Assembly (NCBI GenBank): GCA_903813345.2
Contig: CAIIXF020000010.1
Span: forward strand, 1,729,169-1,793,168
Direction of reading: 5' to 3'
Source of the DNA: Owenia fusiformis
Lineage: Eukaryota > Annelida > Polychaeta > Sabellida > Oweniidae
DNA: 64,000 bases
Shown one piece after another: positions 24,675 through 37,719 of the stretch (positions are counted from its first letter, which is position 1; the number at the start of each line of letters is the position of its first letter). The translations under genes and the position numbers were made by a program. The notes below the pieces were generated by a model. That model searched no databases. It was not told the origin of the DNA and saw only the letters and a list, made by a program, of their open reading frames with translations.

Positions 24675-27600
24675 CTATTCATCTTCAACTTGTTCAGTTT
24701 CTTCTTCTTCTGGTTCTTGAGTTTCACCCTCAGGTTCTTGGGTTTCAGCCATTGGTTCATCGGTCTCTTCTGCTGTTCCTTCAACCTTCTCACCATCCCC
24801 AGTGGCATCCTCTCCTGGCTGTTCCGATGTCACCCCTGGAAATATGAAATAAGCCAATATGATTTTTCCATCTTTGCTTGTGAGTGAAAGATCTAACATT
24901 TTAAGACTATAAGAAAAAGTAAAAAAAGCTACATTGATTGCCTCAAAATTTTAATTTAATAATATTAGTATATCTATGAGAATCAGTGATTGCTTTTGAA
25001 AATTAAAGAATCACTTTATATTCAAATATATATGACAAACAAAAACTCAAAAACAAATCTTAAAAATAGAATTACAACAGTATATATAACAATTTAACTA
25101 CAAATGAAATCAAATGTAATCAATGACACAAAAGAACTATCAACGATCAGATCAACAATCACGACATATCAAAATTTCAAATCATATTATATGCTGATTG
25201 AGTGACATAGTATTGCGAAAACTATGTTGATTAAATTTCATAAAAGTTCTGGAACATTTCATGGACCCCAACTTGAGAGACTCCTGCTGGCCTTAAAAAT
25301 CTAATGCCAATGATACTTTTTCAAAGAACATGGGTGTGTGGACTCATTTATTCAATTTCTCAGAAAGAATAACATAAAAAAATTGTCTAATTTTATATAA
25401 TTTTTGAAGAATGTTCAAATTATGTTGCATGGATAAAGAAATCAAAAACAACAAATGAAATACGAAGAAAGCATTTGATAAATTAATCTGTTATCAAAAA
25501 TCAACTTATTTTTCATTCTTATATTCATAAATCATAAACAACAACTATCTCCTACAATAATTAACAATTTATCAAAACACTATACAGTACAACTCTTGGG
25601 TCAATTTCATCCCTTGAAATGATCAGGTCAATCAAGTGTACTCAATCTCTTAAGGAATGGCCCTTTCCAGATATTGCCAAAGATCACCCATAACAAGCCC
25701 ACCTTATTAGGTAAAGATTAAAATGTGGATTGGATTAAGTGGATTGGATTCATGTATAAGGTGGATTGGATCGAGAATCTCAAAACTCTGGATTTTCATT
25801 TTTTTTAAAGAAATTCCATATTTTGAAGATTCCCTGTCCAATCCACCTTTTACATGAATCCAATCCACTTGATCCAATCCACCTTTTAATCCCTACCTCT
25901 TATAAATATTCATTACTATCTATTAGTAAAATGGAACTCCTGTAGTTGGAGAAGAATCTTCTTTATAAATACGAGGGGTGATCATAAAGTTAACATAAAA
26001 TATATATAATATATTATGAGAACTTCATGGCCACCCCTCACATATGTTTGTTATTGTTTAATTAATATAAGAAAAGTGGCATTATCAGAACCAATCCTTA
26101 CATAAGCCTTTTCATTCATTATATTTTCATGTGTTGCACTGCATAGAAAATTACTAAATGTATTGAACACACTTATACACTGTACTAATGTACATCATAC
26201 TTATCCATTTTCACCTTTACTCTGAAGAATAAAATAATATAGTTAAGTTGATTTCAATTCTTCTTTGATACATATCAGAAGTTGATGCATAATACAGGGT
26301 GGTCAAAAAAACTGGAAACCCTTACACCATTTTCCTAATATCTTTATTATTTTAAGAAATAACTTTGCACATTTGTACATCACTCAATTTCCTACCAGCC
26401 TACCATATTTCATGACCGTCTGATTGATAGTCACCATGTTACAGCACTTTAAAGAACATACCCGGTGGCCACTATTGCACTGAAGACCAACCTGCACATG
26501 TCGTCCAAAATGTCCTTACCTATGGGGATATGGCAGAGACAGAACGTATAATAATGACCCCAGGACAATTGCAGACCTCAAAAGTGAGATCATCTGTATC
26601 ATTCAGGTCATACCTGCTGAGGAATGCATTGGGGTCATTGACAACTGTGCAGGTTTGATGGGGCGCGATGATGGCCAAACCTGAAGCATGTTGTTCAAAG
26701 TGCTGTAAAATTGTGACTATCAGTCTGATGGTCATGAAATATGGTAGGGTGGTAGGAAATTGAATAATTTACAAATGTGTGAAATATCAGGGAGTAATTT
26801 CTTAAAATGACAAAGATATGAGGAAATTGCAGGGTTTCCGTTTTTTTGACCACCCTGTATTTAAAGGGAGAAGTCACAGCTGGTGTTAAATAATATTGAG
26901 AAAAGGTCATGTTGGTTTGATCATCTTATAATTGTAAATATTCTAATTCTTTCTTTGAATGCCGCTCTTTGATTCTCCCTTTAACAAAATTCATACAAGG
27001 CATTAACATGCAAAATGTCACCACCATTTGTTACACCAACCACCAGATCGCCAACCACCGTCACAAAAACAGAGATCATAACAATATGTCACCACTTATT
27101 GATGGTAACATAAAAAACACTAAAATACAAGTGCAGTAAAACCTATGAAGGTGGACACCATTTTAAAGCAAACACCTCAAAATATGTACCATTTTCCAGT
27201 CCAGTTTATGTCCCACAGCTAGAGGTAGTAACCACGCACTGAACTTACTGCGGAAACCACCTGTTTATTGGCATTTATGACGTCTTCCCACATCTTAGAT
27301 TTTTATATGAACAAAGCTGTTAAATATGAAGAGCATAAAACATTTTAAGGTTAGATTTTACAGAAAATGTTATGAAGCTGAAAACAATGGTTAGATGAAT
27401 TCAGCCAATAATTGCATGGTCCAATCAAATTCCTGCAAACTTGTTTTAAACGGTTTCAAACACTCAATCACTGAGAAGTGTTTCAATTTCTTTTTACTGA
27501 AATACATCTTTGTTAAAAACAACAATAAAGTGAAAAAGACCTGTGCTATGATTGGATGAATTCATCTCATATAACGAATGTTTATGATTCATAATGTGTG

Positions 27601-30600
27601 ATGTCACAAGATAGTGTGCTATGACAACGCACAGACAATGCTATTAGTCTTATACACAAGCTAAAGCGAGGATTCAGATGCTAACTCTTGTAACACTGAG
27701 TTAGCAAGATCTTTTTAAGTTTTACACTCTTTTACAATGATCTTACCAAATGTCAATATGGCGATCAAGTTATGGTTTGAGATGAGAGACTGCCCCTTGA
27801 ATAAAATTCATTATTCCAAATTGGGGGGTGTCGGCTATGAGTATATGTTTGCCCAAATTTTTTATTTCTTTTAGTTATATTAGTTAACAAAATCTGGAAA
27901 ATGTTTTGTTTTAATGCTTGGATGTTACAGTTTACTGTACCATCTTACTGTACCATCCAGAATTATTTAAGTACAAAGGTACATGATTATGATATCCCCA
28001 AATCAATTTTTAAGAAACAGAAAAAATCTATCAAAAAGGCAATTATGAATGTTAGTTTGAAATGGTATTTTGGGTTAAAATCACCAAGAAAGCCAAATCT
28101 AGCAAAAATATATTCAGACTGATAGCAATTGTCAGTGTGTTAAATCACTCGTGGATTATAACAGTATGTTGTGTACATTATATGCAAACTTTCATATTCA
28201 ATATATTAATGTTTGCATAATATACAATATTTCATTTTCAGAAACTCTTTGTTATTGTATTAGAAAGTCTGTGACATCATTCTGTTTTAAAATGAGAAAT
28301 CTTGTATCAAAATAAATGGGACAGAATCAAAATCAAGCCAAGCAAGAATTTATCAAGACGTGATTTTGTGTTTAGCTAGTGGTCAACGTTAAATCCATGA
28401 TGTCACAGAATTTGTCATATCAATACAATAGATCAGTACAATAAGTTGTTTAAGCACACAATCTAGAAACACCACACACTTGAATCACAAACCTTCAGCT
28501 GCAGGAGCACCATCTCCAGCCACTTCCTCAGTGGCGGGTGGACTTGACGCAGCAGGATTTTCAGCCTCCATTTCACTCTCTGACTTTTGCTCACCATCTG
28601 TAGCCCCTGGGGCATCCCCAGTTTCCTCACCAGGTGGTGGTACCTCATCTTCAAGCTCAGGTTCAGGGTCAATTGTGATTTCAGTAACTTTACCCGATTT
28701 CCATTTTGGGATTATTACCAGTTGAGGTTCCTCCTCTTCACCCTTGTCATCTTGATTCTGAAGTAAAATAAAAATACACAACATTTTAAAATAAAAAAAT
28801 TTCTGTATGGTCATATTTTAAAATATAACAAAGAGAAAAGAAGTGAATGTAGACGAAAATGGTAAAAAGCGCAAGGTTTACATATAAAATTGTATGAAGA
28901 TTTCAGAGTTTCATTAACATTATTGATTAAAATTTCCATTGGAATTCTCAAATCATCTTCCTTTCTGAAGACTTTTGTAAGTCTCAGGCTATAATATACC
29001 TTGCAGAGACAGCAGGGCACATTCAAATACAATGCACTACAGCCTCTGTTTTGTCAATCTGGGCTTTCTGGAAATGGTGCATGTCCTGTATAATTTAATC
29101 TTTAATTAGCAGATAGTCACACTTACACTGACTTATACTTTGACTTTCATTCATATGCATATACCATACTTCTATTACTTCAAGCTGAACAATCTATGAA
29201 TAGGATTGGTGAAAATCAGAGAACATTGTGCAGTCTACATCCAGATAGTTGAACAGACAGTACATTGTATACAGATACATAGAGAACAAAACATTAATGT
29301 CTCATTAGATTCCCTTCTATATCCATTTCAATGAACAAATATACAAAAAAAAAATATTGTTCTTTAAAAGCACTGGACAATACATATGAAACAGAAGTAG
29401 ACTTGACGCAATGGCATTGAAAAGGAACTGAACATATGTAAAACAAGATGTACATGTAAATTGAATCAAATTAATATGGCATGTGTGTGGCTGCTATCTG
29501 ATATTTTACAAAAAGTACATGCAAGTAGACATATTACAGCTAGAAGATCTTCCTTGTATCAACTATGGAATTATAAGCCTCTGTCTTGTCAAACTGGATT
29601 TCTTGAAAGCGTATACTGTATCTTTCAATTTTTAAACATACAAGTATATGCAACCATTTAAAGCATGCTCATAGTGCAAAAGTGTGACTCATACATGAAC
29701 ATTAATGAACATACATGAACATTCAAGACATGTAGCTGACATGCAACTTACTTTACTTTTAGTGTTTTCTTGGCCTTTGTTTTGCTTTTGAAAATTGTTA
29801 CACACATTTAACAAACAAAACAAGAAAAATGTGACCCAGCTGTTATTTTCAATGAATCAAACAGAAATACAACATGCATCGATAAATTAAGAAGTTGAGT
29901 ATATTTCAAAAAGGAAGTTGTAGAAATTATTTCTGCCTTTAACCAGGTCCAAGGTCATCATCATTATCTCCAAAGCATTGTCATAGTACATCCAGCTTTC
30001 AAAAGGCATGTTATTCGTTTTAAAGAAAAATATATAATAATTATGACCATTGCCACTTTAACAGAAACATTATGATCTTTACCCAGACCATGGTGATTTA
30101 ACAATGGACCTTTACAATGTTCTGTCTCAAAATATAAATTAAATAGTCTTACCTGTTCAATTGGAATGTAATCACCATGCTGTTGGCAGCCAATGTCAAA
30201 CACATATTTTCCTTTACCCTCAGTCTGGAAAATAGAAAGATTTTTATAAATATTATGACATACAGTAAAAACTGTCAAGGGAAACACCTCTTTAAGTGGA
30301 ACATACATAACTGGAACACTTTGACCCATCGACCCTAAAACATTATTATGGGCTTTTTAATTTCAATATCATATGTATCATACTATTTACAGCCTGTTTT
30401 CCTTTTATCAAATTATTTATATTAGTCTACTTATGTAATTGAATTCATTCCTAACATCTGTCAAGGTATAACACCAATATTTGTAATAGTATGTGCATTA
30501 TAGCAACTTTTTCTTAACATTAATTTCAAGATCAATCTGAGCTATTGTGAATATCCAATCCAATAATTTGATTAAATTACCTACCCTGTCTTCTTTAAAA

Positions 30601-32329
30601 TGTCCTACATATTTATGATTGGCATGTATGAGTTCCCCAGAGCCTTCCCTCTTGCCTTCTTTCCAAGTGCCAGTATATTTTGATCCTGTGTCTTGGTATG
30701 TGTAAACTCCCTGTCCATGTCGAACATGGTTTAACCACTCGCCTTCATAACAGTCTGCATTTACATAGTAATATTTGCCATATCCACTACGCTGATCATC
30801 AACCCAACTTCCTGAAATGATACAGAAAAGTATAACCTGGGGTCACAATTTATCAAAAAATATATTTATAGGAGAAACGAATCAACATTGAAAATATAGA
30901 CATGATCAATGTTCTTTATCAAATAAAAACAAAATTATACTTTACATCAACTTCATCAAAATAAGCTAAATATCTTCATTCAATCTGACATTCAGGGCAA
31001 TCCAACTAGTATTCTAGAAAGACCATCTGACATCTCATAATGAATATCAAATTGTTTGGAACGTGAGCCTGAGAAACAATATGCTAAAATTACAGGCTAT
31101 CAGATTTGAAACAAACTGAAACTTACCATCATATTTGGAGCCATCTGGATATATAAATGTACCTTGTCCATGTTTTTTATTTTTACAATATTCTCCTATG
31201 TATCTCGCTCCATTTTTAAATCTGAAAGGACAAAATAAATGCTTGCCTTAATGTGCTGTTTTAGTAAAAACAATATGCAATTGAATTCTCATGTACTATT
31301 TCAGTTTGCAGATTATCTGTTTGTAGAGACATGTCTCTGGTTTAATTAATATATGATTTGAAAAAACTTTATATAATGATTGTAAAAAATCAGTGACAAG
31401 TCTTTGACAAATTGGGCCAAAAACATTTACATGAAAGTGTCATTGACTCCAGAAAGGCTTTGATTTGAGGTGAATGTGCATTACATACCATATCATTAGC
31501 TGATCAAAGAACACTAGAAGAAAGCGAAAGAACAAAATGTTAATAAAAAATACTCACCTATATGTGCCTTGTCCATGTCTTTTGCCATTTTCGTATGTTC
31601 CTTCATATGTGTCCCCATTTGGTAGTGTTGCTTTGCCATGACCATGACGTTCATCTCGTTCATTTCTTTCACCTTCATATTCCTGAAAGTTTATAAGTAA
31701 AATACAGTTTATAGGAATTTCTGCCTGTTAACTGATCAATTGCTTGAATCTTATAGTTCTGAGGTTAGGCTTTAAAATGACAAAATAGAGTAACACTATA
31801 ATAATTAAATATTGTACAATGAAAAGGAACAAATATTTGACAATGACGACGATTTTTGTATGAGTATGGTAAAGGACAGGTAAACTTCGACATATGAGAT
31901 GAATTAGGCTTACGAAGCACAAATAGAATCTACACTTGGAGGAAGTGTAAGTTGTCACTCGTTTACTGACTGATATTCCCTGCAAAACTTCGCTGCTTAT
32001 CACACTATTTCCTGATTTTTAGAGTATATGTTTTGAGAAACTATAAAAGGTCAGTGAGGCAAATAATAAAGAGTTGATTTTGAACTGTGAAGTGCAAACA
32101 TGACTTCAAAATCACCAAAAAGTTAAGTGACATTATGCATTTCCTCCATTCTGAAGATTAGCTAGCCTAAATTAAATTTCAATTTCATTTGAATTTTTTC
32201 AGAATTGTTCTAATCGTGCTTGCTTGGATAGAGCTCTACTTAAAAAATCTGAGCATTTATGCTTAAAAAACCTACCCCTAAGTAAGGCCCTTGCTCTTCC
32301 TCCTCATAATCAGATCCTAAATCTGACAT
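24675..32329 (-). CDS. RSPH1: Radial spoke head protein 1 homolog, MORN repeats, 332 aa
   Basis: Exons on the minus strand: 32329-32276, 31682-31558, 31221-31127, 30811-30585, 30224-30153, 28757-28493, 24835-24675; all are in phase. RSPH1 is part of the radial spoke head in motile 9+2 cilia and sperm flagella, where it helps pass signals between the central pair and dynein arms. The start [12 protein letters not shown] matches the family N-terminus. MORN units begin at Y20, Y44, Y67, Y90, Y113, Y137 and Y159, with typical motifs such as [14 protein letters not shown]. The segment [16 protein letters not shown] (residues 171 on) and the conserved PKWK block follow. The C-terminal third is an acidic Glu/Pro/Thr tail of low complexity, as in vertebrate forms (human about 309 aa). 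The intron between exons 6 and 7 is 3.7 kb and holds several MITEs. An X-box lies upstream. Confidence 0.95.
25711..25896. mobile_element. Palindromic repeat in RSPH1 intron 6
   Basis: The left arm carries GTGGATTGGATTAAGTGGAT and the right arm the complementary ATCCAATCCACTTGATCC. The GTGGATTGGAT unit is repeated three times in the left arm. Non-coding, probable foldback MITE. Confidence 0.65.
26293..26859. mobile_element. 567-bp MITE with TACAGGGTGGTCAAAAAAAC ends
   Basis: The first bases pair with the last ones (GTTTTTTTGACCACCCTGTA class), and arm homology extends inwards for more than 150 bp (for example CATGAAATATGGTAGG near 26734 pairs with the left arm). TA ends suggest a Tc1/mariner-type target. 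It lies in RSPH1 intron 6 and encodes nothing convincing. Confidence 0.8.
26996..27112. repeat. Copy of the ATGTCACCAC repeat
   Basis: The order of motifs CATTAACATGCAAAATGTCACC, ACCAACCACC and ATATGTCACCAC is the same as at 23871-24226 but with a shorter middle. It lies in RSPH1 intron 6. Confidence 0.5.
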
Positions 32330-32416
32330 TGTTCTTGTAATTTGTGTATTATAAGTTAAATGTGCTTCAAATTTGGTGAGCTTTAATTTTCAAAACAATG
32401 TCGGATGTAAACATCG

Positions 32417-32430
32417 GTTGCTATGGGAGA
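32417..32430 (+). promoter_or_regulatory. RFX X-box-like site upstream of RSPH1
   Basis: GTTGCTATGGGAGA matches the ciliary X-box consensus at 13 of 14 positions by my count. It lies 88 bp upstream of the RSPH1 start codon. RFX factors drive ciliary genes in animals, so the position and the gene's function agree. It is inferred from the motif only. Confidence 0.55.
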
Positions 32431-32748
32431 TCTCGAATATTGCGATAGTTCTCGAGACGTGGGAAATACGCCATCTATCAACACGCACTATAACTAAATA
32501 GTATGTTGTTATCTCAAGTTTCAGGAAGTTCAAAGTCAACTGGTTAAGAATTACAGAAGTTAAATATGTGTTTGTTTCCCTTCTTCCGAGTAAATTGACA
32601 CGAAGTTGTTTATTCAATTTTTAAATAGGAAGACAAAATGACCCTAACTTTGAACTAAATAGACATTCGCTTTAGAAATCAGGAAACAACAAAATCAGTG
32701 ATTGGTTGGTTGTTCATACTAGCATCCCTATCGAATAATTGTAAATTG

Positions 32749-32756
32749 TATATAAA
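32749..32756 (+). promoter_or_regulatory. TATA box of the secreted precursor gene
   Basis: TATATAAA lies about 90 bp upstream of the start codon at 32843, leaving room for a transcription start near 32780 and a 5' UTR of about 60 bp. A clear TATA box suggests a regulated, high-output promoter. Confidence 0.6.
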
Positions 32757-32842
32757 TACTACACAGCAATTTCATTTTCTTCACATCACCAATTCAATCA
32801 GTATTTTAACTATCACTGGAACAATTTAATCAAAGAATCACA

Positions 32843-35817
32843 ATGAAGACACTGCCTGTGCTGCTTATTGCTGTGGTTGTTTTAAATGTGAATTGCGCAC
32901 CAACAACGGTTGCACCGTCAGAGCAGTCGACTACAACACTACATAGCTATCAAGGCCAAGTCGACAGCGCCAGTGAGAGTCACACATCCCTGTTATTACC
33001 GTCAGAGGTAGGTCTCATCAAGTGCTTTCGTATCTACAAATTATAATTGCATTTTCATTTTCAATGATGGCATTTGAATTGTAGATTTTGACAATATATC
33101 TTAAATCACAGATTGGAAGAAGTATAAGACATGATGTAAATCAAAATGTAAACTCGGAATTTTCATGGCCTTATAGAATCCATAGTATTTCAAACTTTTA
33201 TAATGATATAACAATATTAATGCTCAGTTTGATCAATAATTGATCCACGGGCCTTAGATAGGCTATTGCATTGAGTCTCGTAATTATAATTAAATTTATT
33301 ATTATTCAGAATGATGACTCAGAAATTAAAGAGAAAGTGAAAGATCTCATTGAAACAGCAACAGAATTTGCAACAGGGTCACATCAACTTGTACACAGGG
33401 CAGCCACAAAAGGGTTAACTTATGATGACACTATGTCAGCTATAGACGATTTGAAATCTCTCCACGAGGACATAACTAGTATCATCGTCCAACTTTCTGA
33501 TCTCACTGAAGGTAAAATATTTTGAAGAATTTCTCCAGATTAAACGTATTTCGAATGTTAAATGCGTACCTTTTCAGCATTTTAATTTGCATAGTACAGT
33601 ACTTTACTTTTAATAGTTTGTATATCGCCAACATCATTCAATTGCTGTTTGTTTTAGACGAATCTCAAGATGAAAATGCGGAAGATGAGAAGGAAACAAC
33701 ATATGATGAAACAGTACTCGACAAAATATTTTTAGAAGCGCTCAAGAAAATCGAGTTGTCAAATGAAGACATTCTTAGCCTAATTGTGGATCAAGGTATG
33801 TAAAACGTATCCCTATAACAACTATTTCCCGTATACGTTCTAACACTCAATCGGGCGAAGAAATGCTACGAAAGGGGGTAACTCCCCAGGGTAACTGATC
33901 CATAGAGGATCATGCATATATAAATTGTACATGTTTGGGTACAATTACCCTGCACGTAGAGTTTAGTTATAAACGAAGACGAAGCTCTCTTTTAAGAAGT
34001 GAAGTCGAACGAATGCAAAGGATAGCGAACCCAATATCTCTTAAAAACGTGTATCTTATCTTCCTTGTCTTTCACGTTGAACCTTTTAAAATATCCAAGA
34101 TCGTTATATTTTTGCCCTAAAGAACGTGGAATTACTTGGTAGAGTTTAATCTTATAACAAGTCCAATGAATTGATTCATTATTCCAGGTCTCTTGGGCAC
34201 CGATGGAGCAAGACTTCGCATGAGCACCAAACTACTGAACACCATAGCAAGAGAGGGGCTTATCGAAGCTGCACAAGATCTCAAATTAGGTACAATTCAA
34301 TATTTTCGATAGATATATCACTAACTCAACTTACCATAGTATTAGATTAATTTAATTTAAAAATGTTTCAATTTCACAATTATTGATTTAATGATACTTT
34401 ACTTACATTACTTACATATTGCTCACAGCATATTTCATGAAATCAATTTAAGTTTACAAAATAGATCCAACCCAAGAACGTATATATTATCAAATGCATC
34501 CAATGTACTCATAATTAACACACATCCTCCATTTGCCCTTATAGCTCTAGAAGAAGAGATTGAAGACAGTGCTGAGGTTGAGGAGATCGTTACTTCCATT
34601 CTCCACTACGCGAATGCCATGGAGACAACACTCGAGGCTATCAAGGAAGCATTTGATGATGCAGGTAAGAGAGCACTTAGTAGTTGACTTCACTGTGATT
34701 AAATATCCCAAATCTTATTACGTACACCAATCAAAGGGGCATCGTGGGCTTCCAAAACTTTACAGTGCATAGAACTTGTAGCACTTGAAGATCTTGCATG
34801 ATGGTACCTACAATGTGCAAAGAGACGCAAGGTTCGAGGAATTTTTAATAATACTGTCAGATTATTTACCATTATAGATGACACATTTTTAATGTATTGG
34901 ACGTTTGTATTTTTCAGCGCTATTAGTTTCAAGAGAAGCTGGCCTTTTATCAGAAAGCAGTTCGTCCGATGAAGACCAAGATTCAAACGACGAAGATGAA
35001 ATTGATGGAGATGATAGCGATGAAGATGGTAGTGACAACGATGACAGCGACGAAGATGATAGCGACGAAGATGAACAAGAACGCAGAGTAAGAAGAGATA
35101 CTGGGAATTATAACCCCACTTATACACTCCCTGGACAGAGAAGGTAATTACCGTTATCCATCACTCAAAAATCAAATACATTTGAATTCTGAAAAAATTT
35201 GCTCACTGAAGAGATCGTAGCAAAGTTGGACATTTTTTTCAATTTCATAGAGACTGTGACGACGATTTTCATTATAAAATAGGTAGCATGATATATCCAT
35301 TGTTATCAATATAATTTTCCATAAAAATGGCAAAAAGACAATGATCTATCACCAAACGACAGTTAAATGGCACTCTATATAAGGGTATAAGAGGCCCAAG
35401 ACGAATAAAATTACTCCCTCGTGAGCCATCGCGGTTCAGGGGGAGATAACCTTAGTTACACAGTTAATAAGAGAGTAGATAGAACAATAATTGACTATGA
35501 TTTGTTGAGGACCTAAAACAGAATAAGGCGTCACGACACCCCTTGCAACATATTCCTTAGAATTGACAGATTACCAATCCCATTTTTCATTTTATTTTTC
35601 ATATGTTTCCAGGCCATTTTACAATCCAAACACACCTCGGTTTACCTTACAAAATAGGCGCTTTGGACAATATAACTTAGGGCGAGGATGGGAACTCAAC
35701 AGAGACACCCTAAGTTGGACCAGTAGAAGTGGAAACGCACGTTTCAGCGTCTCTCCAAAATGGTCATTGTCAAATCCTGGAGCATCTGCCAGTTTCAGCT
35801 ACAGATTTGGTGGATAA
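32843..35817 (+). CDS. Secreted precursor with acidic block, furin site and cationic C-terminal domain, 385 aa
   Basis: Exons: 32843-33007, 33310-33511, 33658-33795, 34188-34289, 34545-34664, 34918-35143, 35613-35817; all phases match. I do not recognise the family. Residues 1-19 are a signal peptide (MKTLPVLLIAVVVLNVNCA). About 56-242 looks helical and mildly acidic. Residues 255-297 are an Asp/Glu/Ser block: about 26 of residues 260-297 are acidic, with SDED repeats. A furin-type RRVRR lies at 298-302. The remaining 83 residues have no cysteine, 11 Arg/Lys against 3 Asp/Glu, and end in alternating aromatic and small residues (PKWSLSNPGASASFSYRFGG), suggesting beta strands. A signal peptide, anionic pro-region, dibasic site and cationic tail is the design of many antimicrobial peptide precursors; attacin- or coleoptericin-type tails look broadly similar. 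A matrix or mineral-binding role for the acidic block is an alternative. The gene structure is firm; the function is inference. Confidence 0.85.
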
Positions 35818-36125
35818 ATAATTAAATATAGTTAGACACTTATTTTTGTTGACTTAAAACTTTACTATTTGGTCATATATTTATCGAACTTTGAAAAGAA
35901 AAACACCCGAAACTACGTATGTACGATAAACATAATTCAAAGTTGAAGTTTAACTGAATCACATGGACTCATGGAAATCAAATCATGGACTCAAAACACT
36001 GTATTTTGATCAGGAATGTGCAATTATGTCTGTGTGTTTGGATACGCATCTTACGCTCACTGAAACGTTATTTATATTTTCTATTTTTGTCAATTGTTAT
36101 AATGTACATTTATGTAAGGAAGGGA

Positions 36126-36131
36126 AATAAA
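36126..36131 (+). terminator. Candidate polyadenylation signal of the secreted precursor
   Basis: AATAAA (within AAATAAATAAA) lies about 310 bp past the stop codon at 35817. Confidence 0.5.
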
Positions 36132-36249
36132 TAAACGGGAAAATTAGTATTTTTATATAAATGAAGCAAGTTTTGTTGAAATAATATTGAGAGGCTTGGG
36201 CCCTAATAGCACGTAAAAAGCGCGCTTTATTTCAAATAACCCTTGCGTC

Positions 36250-36325
36250 TAATCGCCGAACACCGTCCACAAAAAAGTTGAGACTGTAACAAAATGTCAC
36301 CACTTGTGGTGGTGAAATAACAATG
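36250..36325. repeat. Fragment of the ATGTCACCAC repeat
   Basis: AACAAAATGTCACCACTTGT followed by GGTGGTG resembles the ends of the copies at 23871 and 26996. Non-coding. Confidence 0.4.
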
Positions 36326-36975
36326 TAAGCGCTGTTCTTAAAAAGGCAGCCAAAAAGTGGAAAAACATTAAAAAGAAAATCCCTAGCATCCCAAGCAATG
36401 ATCTTACGTATAAAAGTGACTAACAACCCTCCATAAATGAAACATTAAAAAATTAGGACCTAATCTAGGTCATTACGTCTTGGATTCGACAGTGAATGAT
36501 TGAAATATTATTGGACTATAGTAAGTATCATATGTGGTGAGCAAGGTGTTCACAATGCATGATGCTAAATGTATGAAATATATAAATGTGAAAATAAAAT
36601 TTAAAAAATAAACACATCGCCTTGGGGGCAAGGCTAGTTAAATCATACATCGGCATAGCCAGGATTTAAAATTAGGCGAGGCTTTGAATCAGCTGCTTTG
36701 GATATGTGATGCAAAAATTGAATCATTCCACAAAATTCACTTTGCTGGGTTGCTACGCCAATAGGAAAAGATCGACGGACGCCTTTCAACTTTCGGATTT
36801 AATTTGATGGTCTACCGACCGAGCCTAGACGTAAAGTACACGCGATGCAGACATAAATTGACGTTCCGCGACGCACGTCAAGAAGTAAATTACAATCGTT
36901 CAGATGTTAAAATTGTGTTCTGCCTGCATATCTTGAATTATTACGGGATGGGAACGCTAGATTACTCCGATACTC

Positions 36976-37485
36976 CGATTACGCTGGTTACCAAAACGGT
37001 TCGTTTTGGTAACAAAATGTCGGAACGTCGAAGGTACGATTTTTCTTTTTTCCTTAGTTTCATGCGCGTTGTAGGCAGAAGCCCCACTACGTTTTTTCTC
37101 ACAAACGTATATCAGTATCATATGTTTTAGAAAATGTTCATGTTTGCGAAAAAATAGCTCAGAAGACAACAGAATCGTCGATTTAATTCCTCACTTATGT
37201 TACAAAAACGGTTTTGGTTGAAAATGCGGATCTTAACTGTTTTTCGAAAAACCGTTTATGTAACTCAAGTGAAGAATTAAATCGACGATTCTGTTGTCTT
37301 CTGAACTATTTGATCGCACATATGTACATTTTCTTAAACATATGATACTGATACACGTTTGTGTTAAAAAAATGTCGTGGGAATTCTGCCTACAACGTGT
37401 GAAATAAGGAAAAGAGAAAAATCGTACCTTCGACGTTCCGACATTTTGTTACCAAAACGAACCGTTTCGGTAACCATCGTAATCG
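36976..37485. mobile_element. 510-bp near-perfect palindrome
   Basis: Arms of about 250 bp pair from CGATTACG-GGTTACC at the left to GGTAACCATCGTAATCG at the right; AAATCGACGATTCTGTTGTC near the centre is matched in the other arm. Each end carries its own small hairpin (GTTACCAAAACGGTTCGTTT). The whole can fold into one long stem. Probable foldback MITE. Confidence 0.8.
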
Positions 37486-37719
37486 AGTCGATCACCAGTG
37501 TCAGATCAGATCAACGAAAATCACTTACTCCATGGCTCTCCATGCAATGGGTATATCATTTTGGAGTTCAACGACGTAAAAGAAATTAAAAACGGCCCAA
37601 TAGGTCGGACACATTTGAATCAAAAATTGATGATTTTAGATGAAAAATCTGGAAAAGTTATACAATTAATTTACAACTTATCATTGATAGAGGAATATTT
37701 CTCAAAGGTTGTCAAAACC

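Noticed and set aside
28480-28725. Plus-strand Ser/Gly/Ala-rich frame
   Set aside because: It is the antisense of RSPH1 exon 6; the minus-strand frame has matching splice sites and family homology.
34699-35127. 142-codon His/Arg/Leu-rich minus-strand frame
   Set aside because: It is the antisense of the Asp/Glu/Ser block (GAT/GAC/GAA codons), a composition effect.
36804-37169. Open frames on both strands
   Set aside because: They lie in the left arm of the 510-bp palindrome and have no protein-like conservation.
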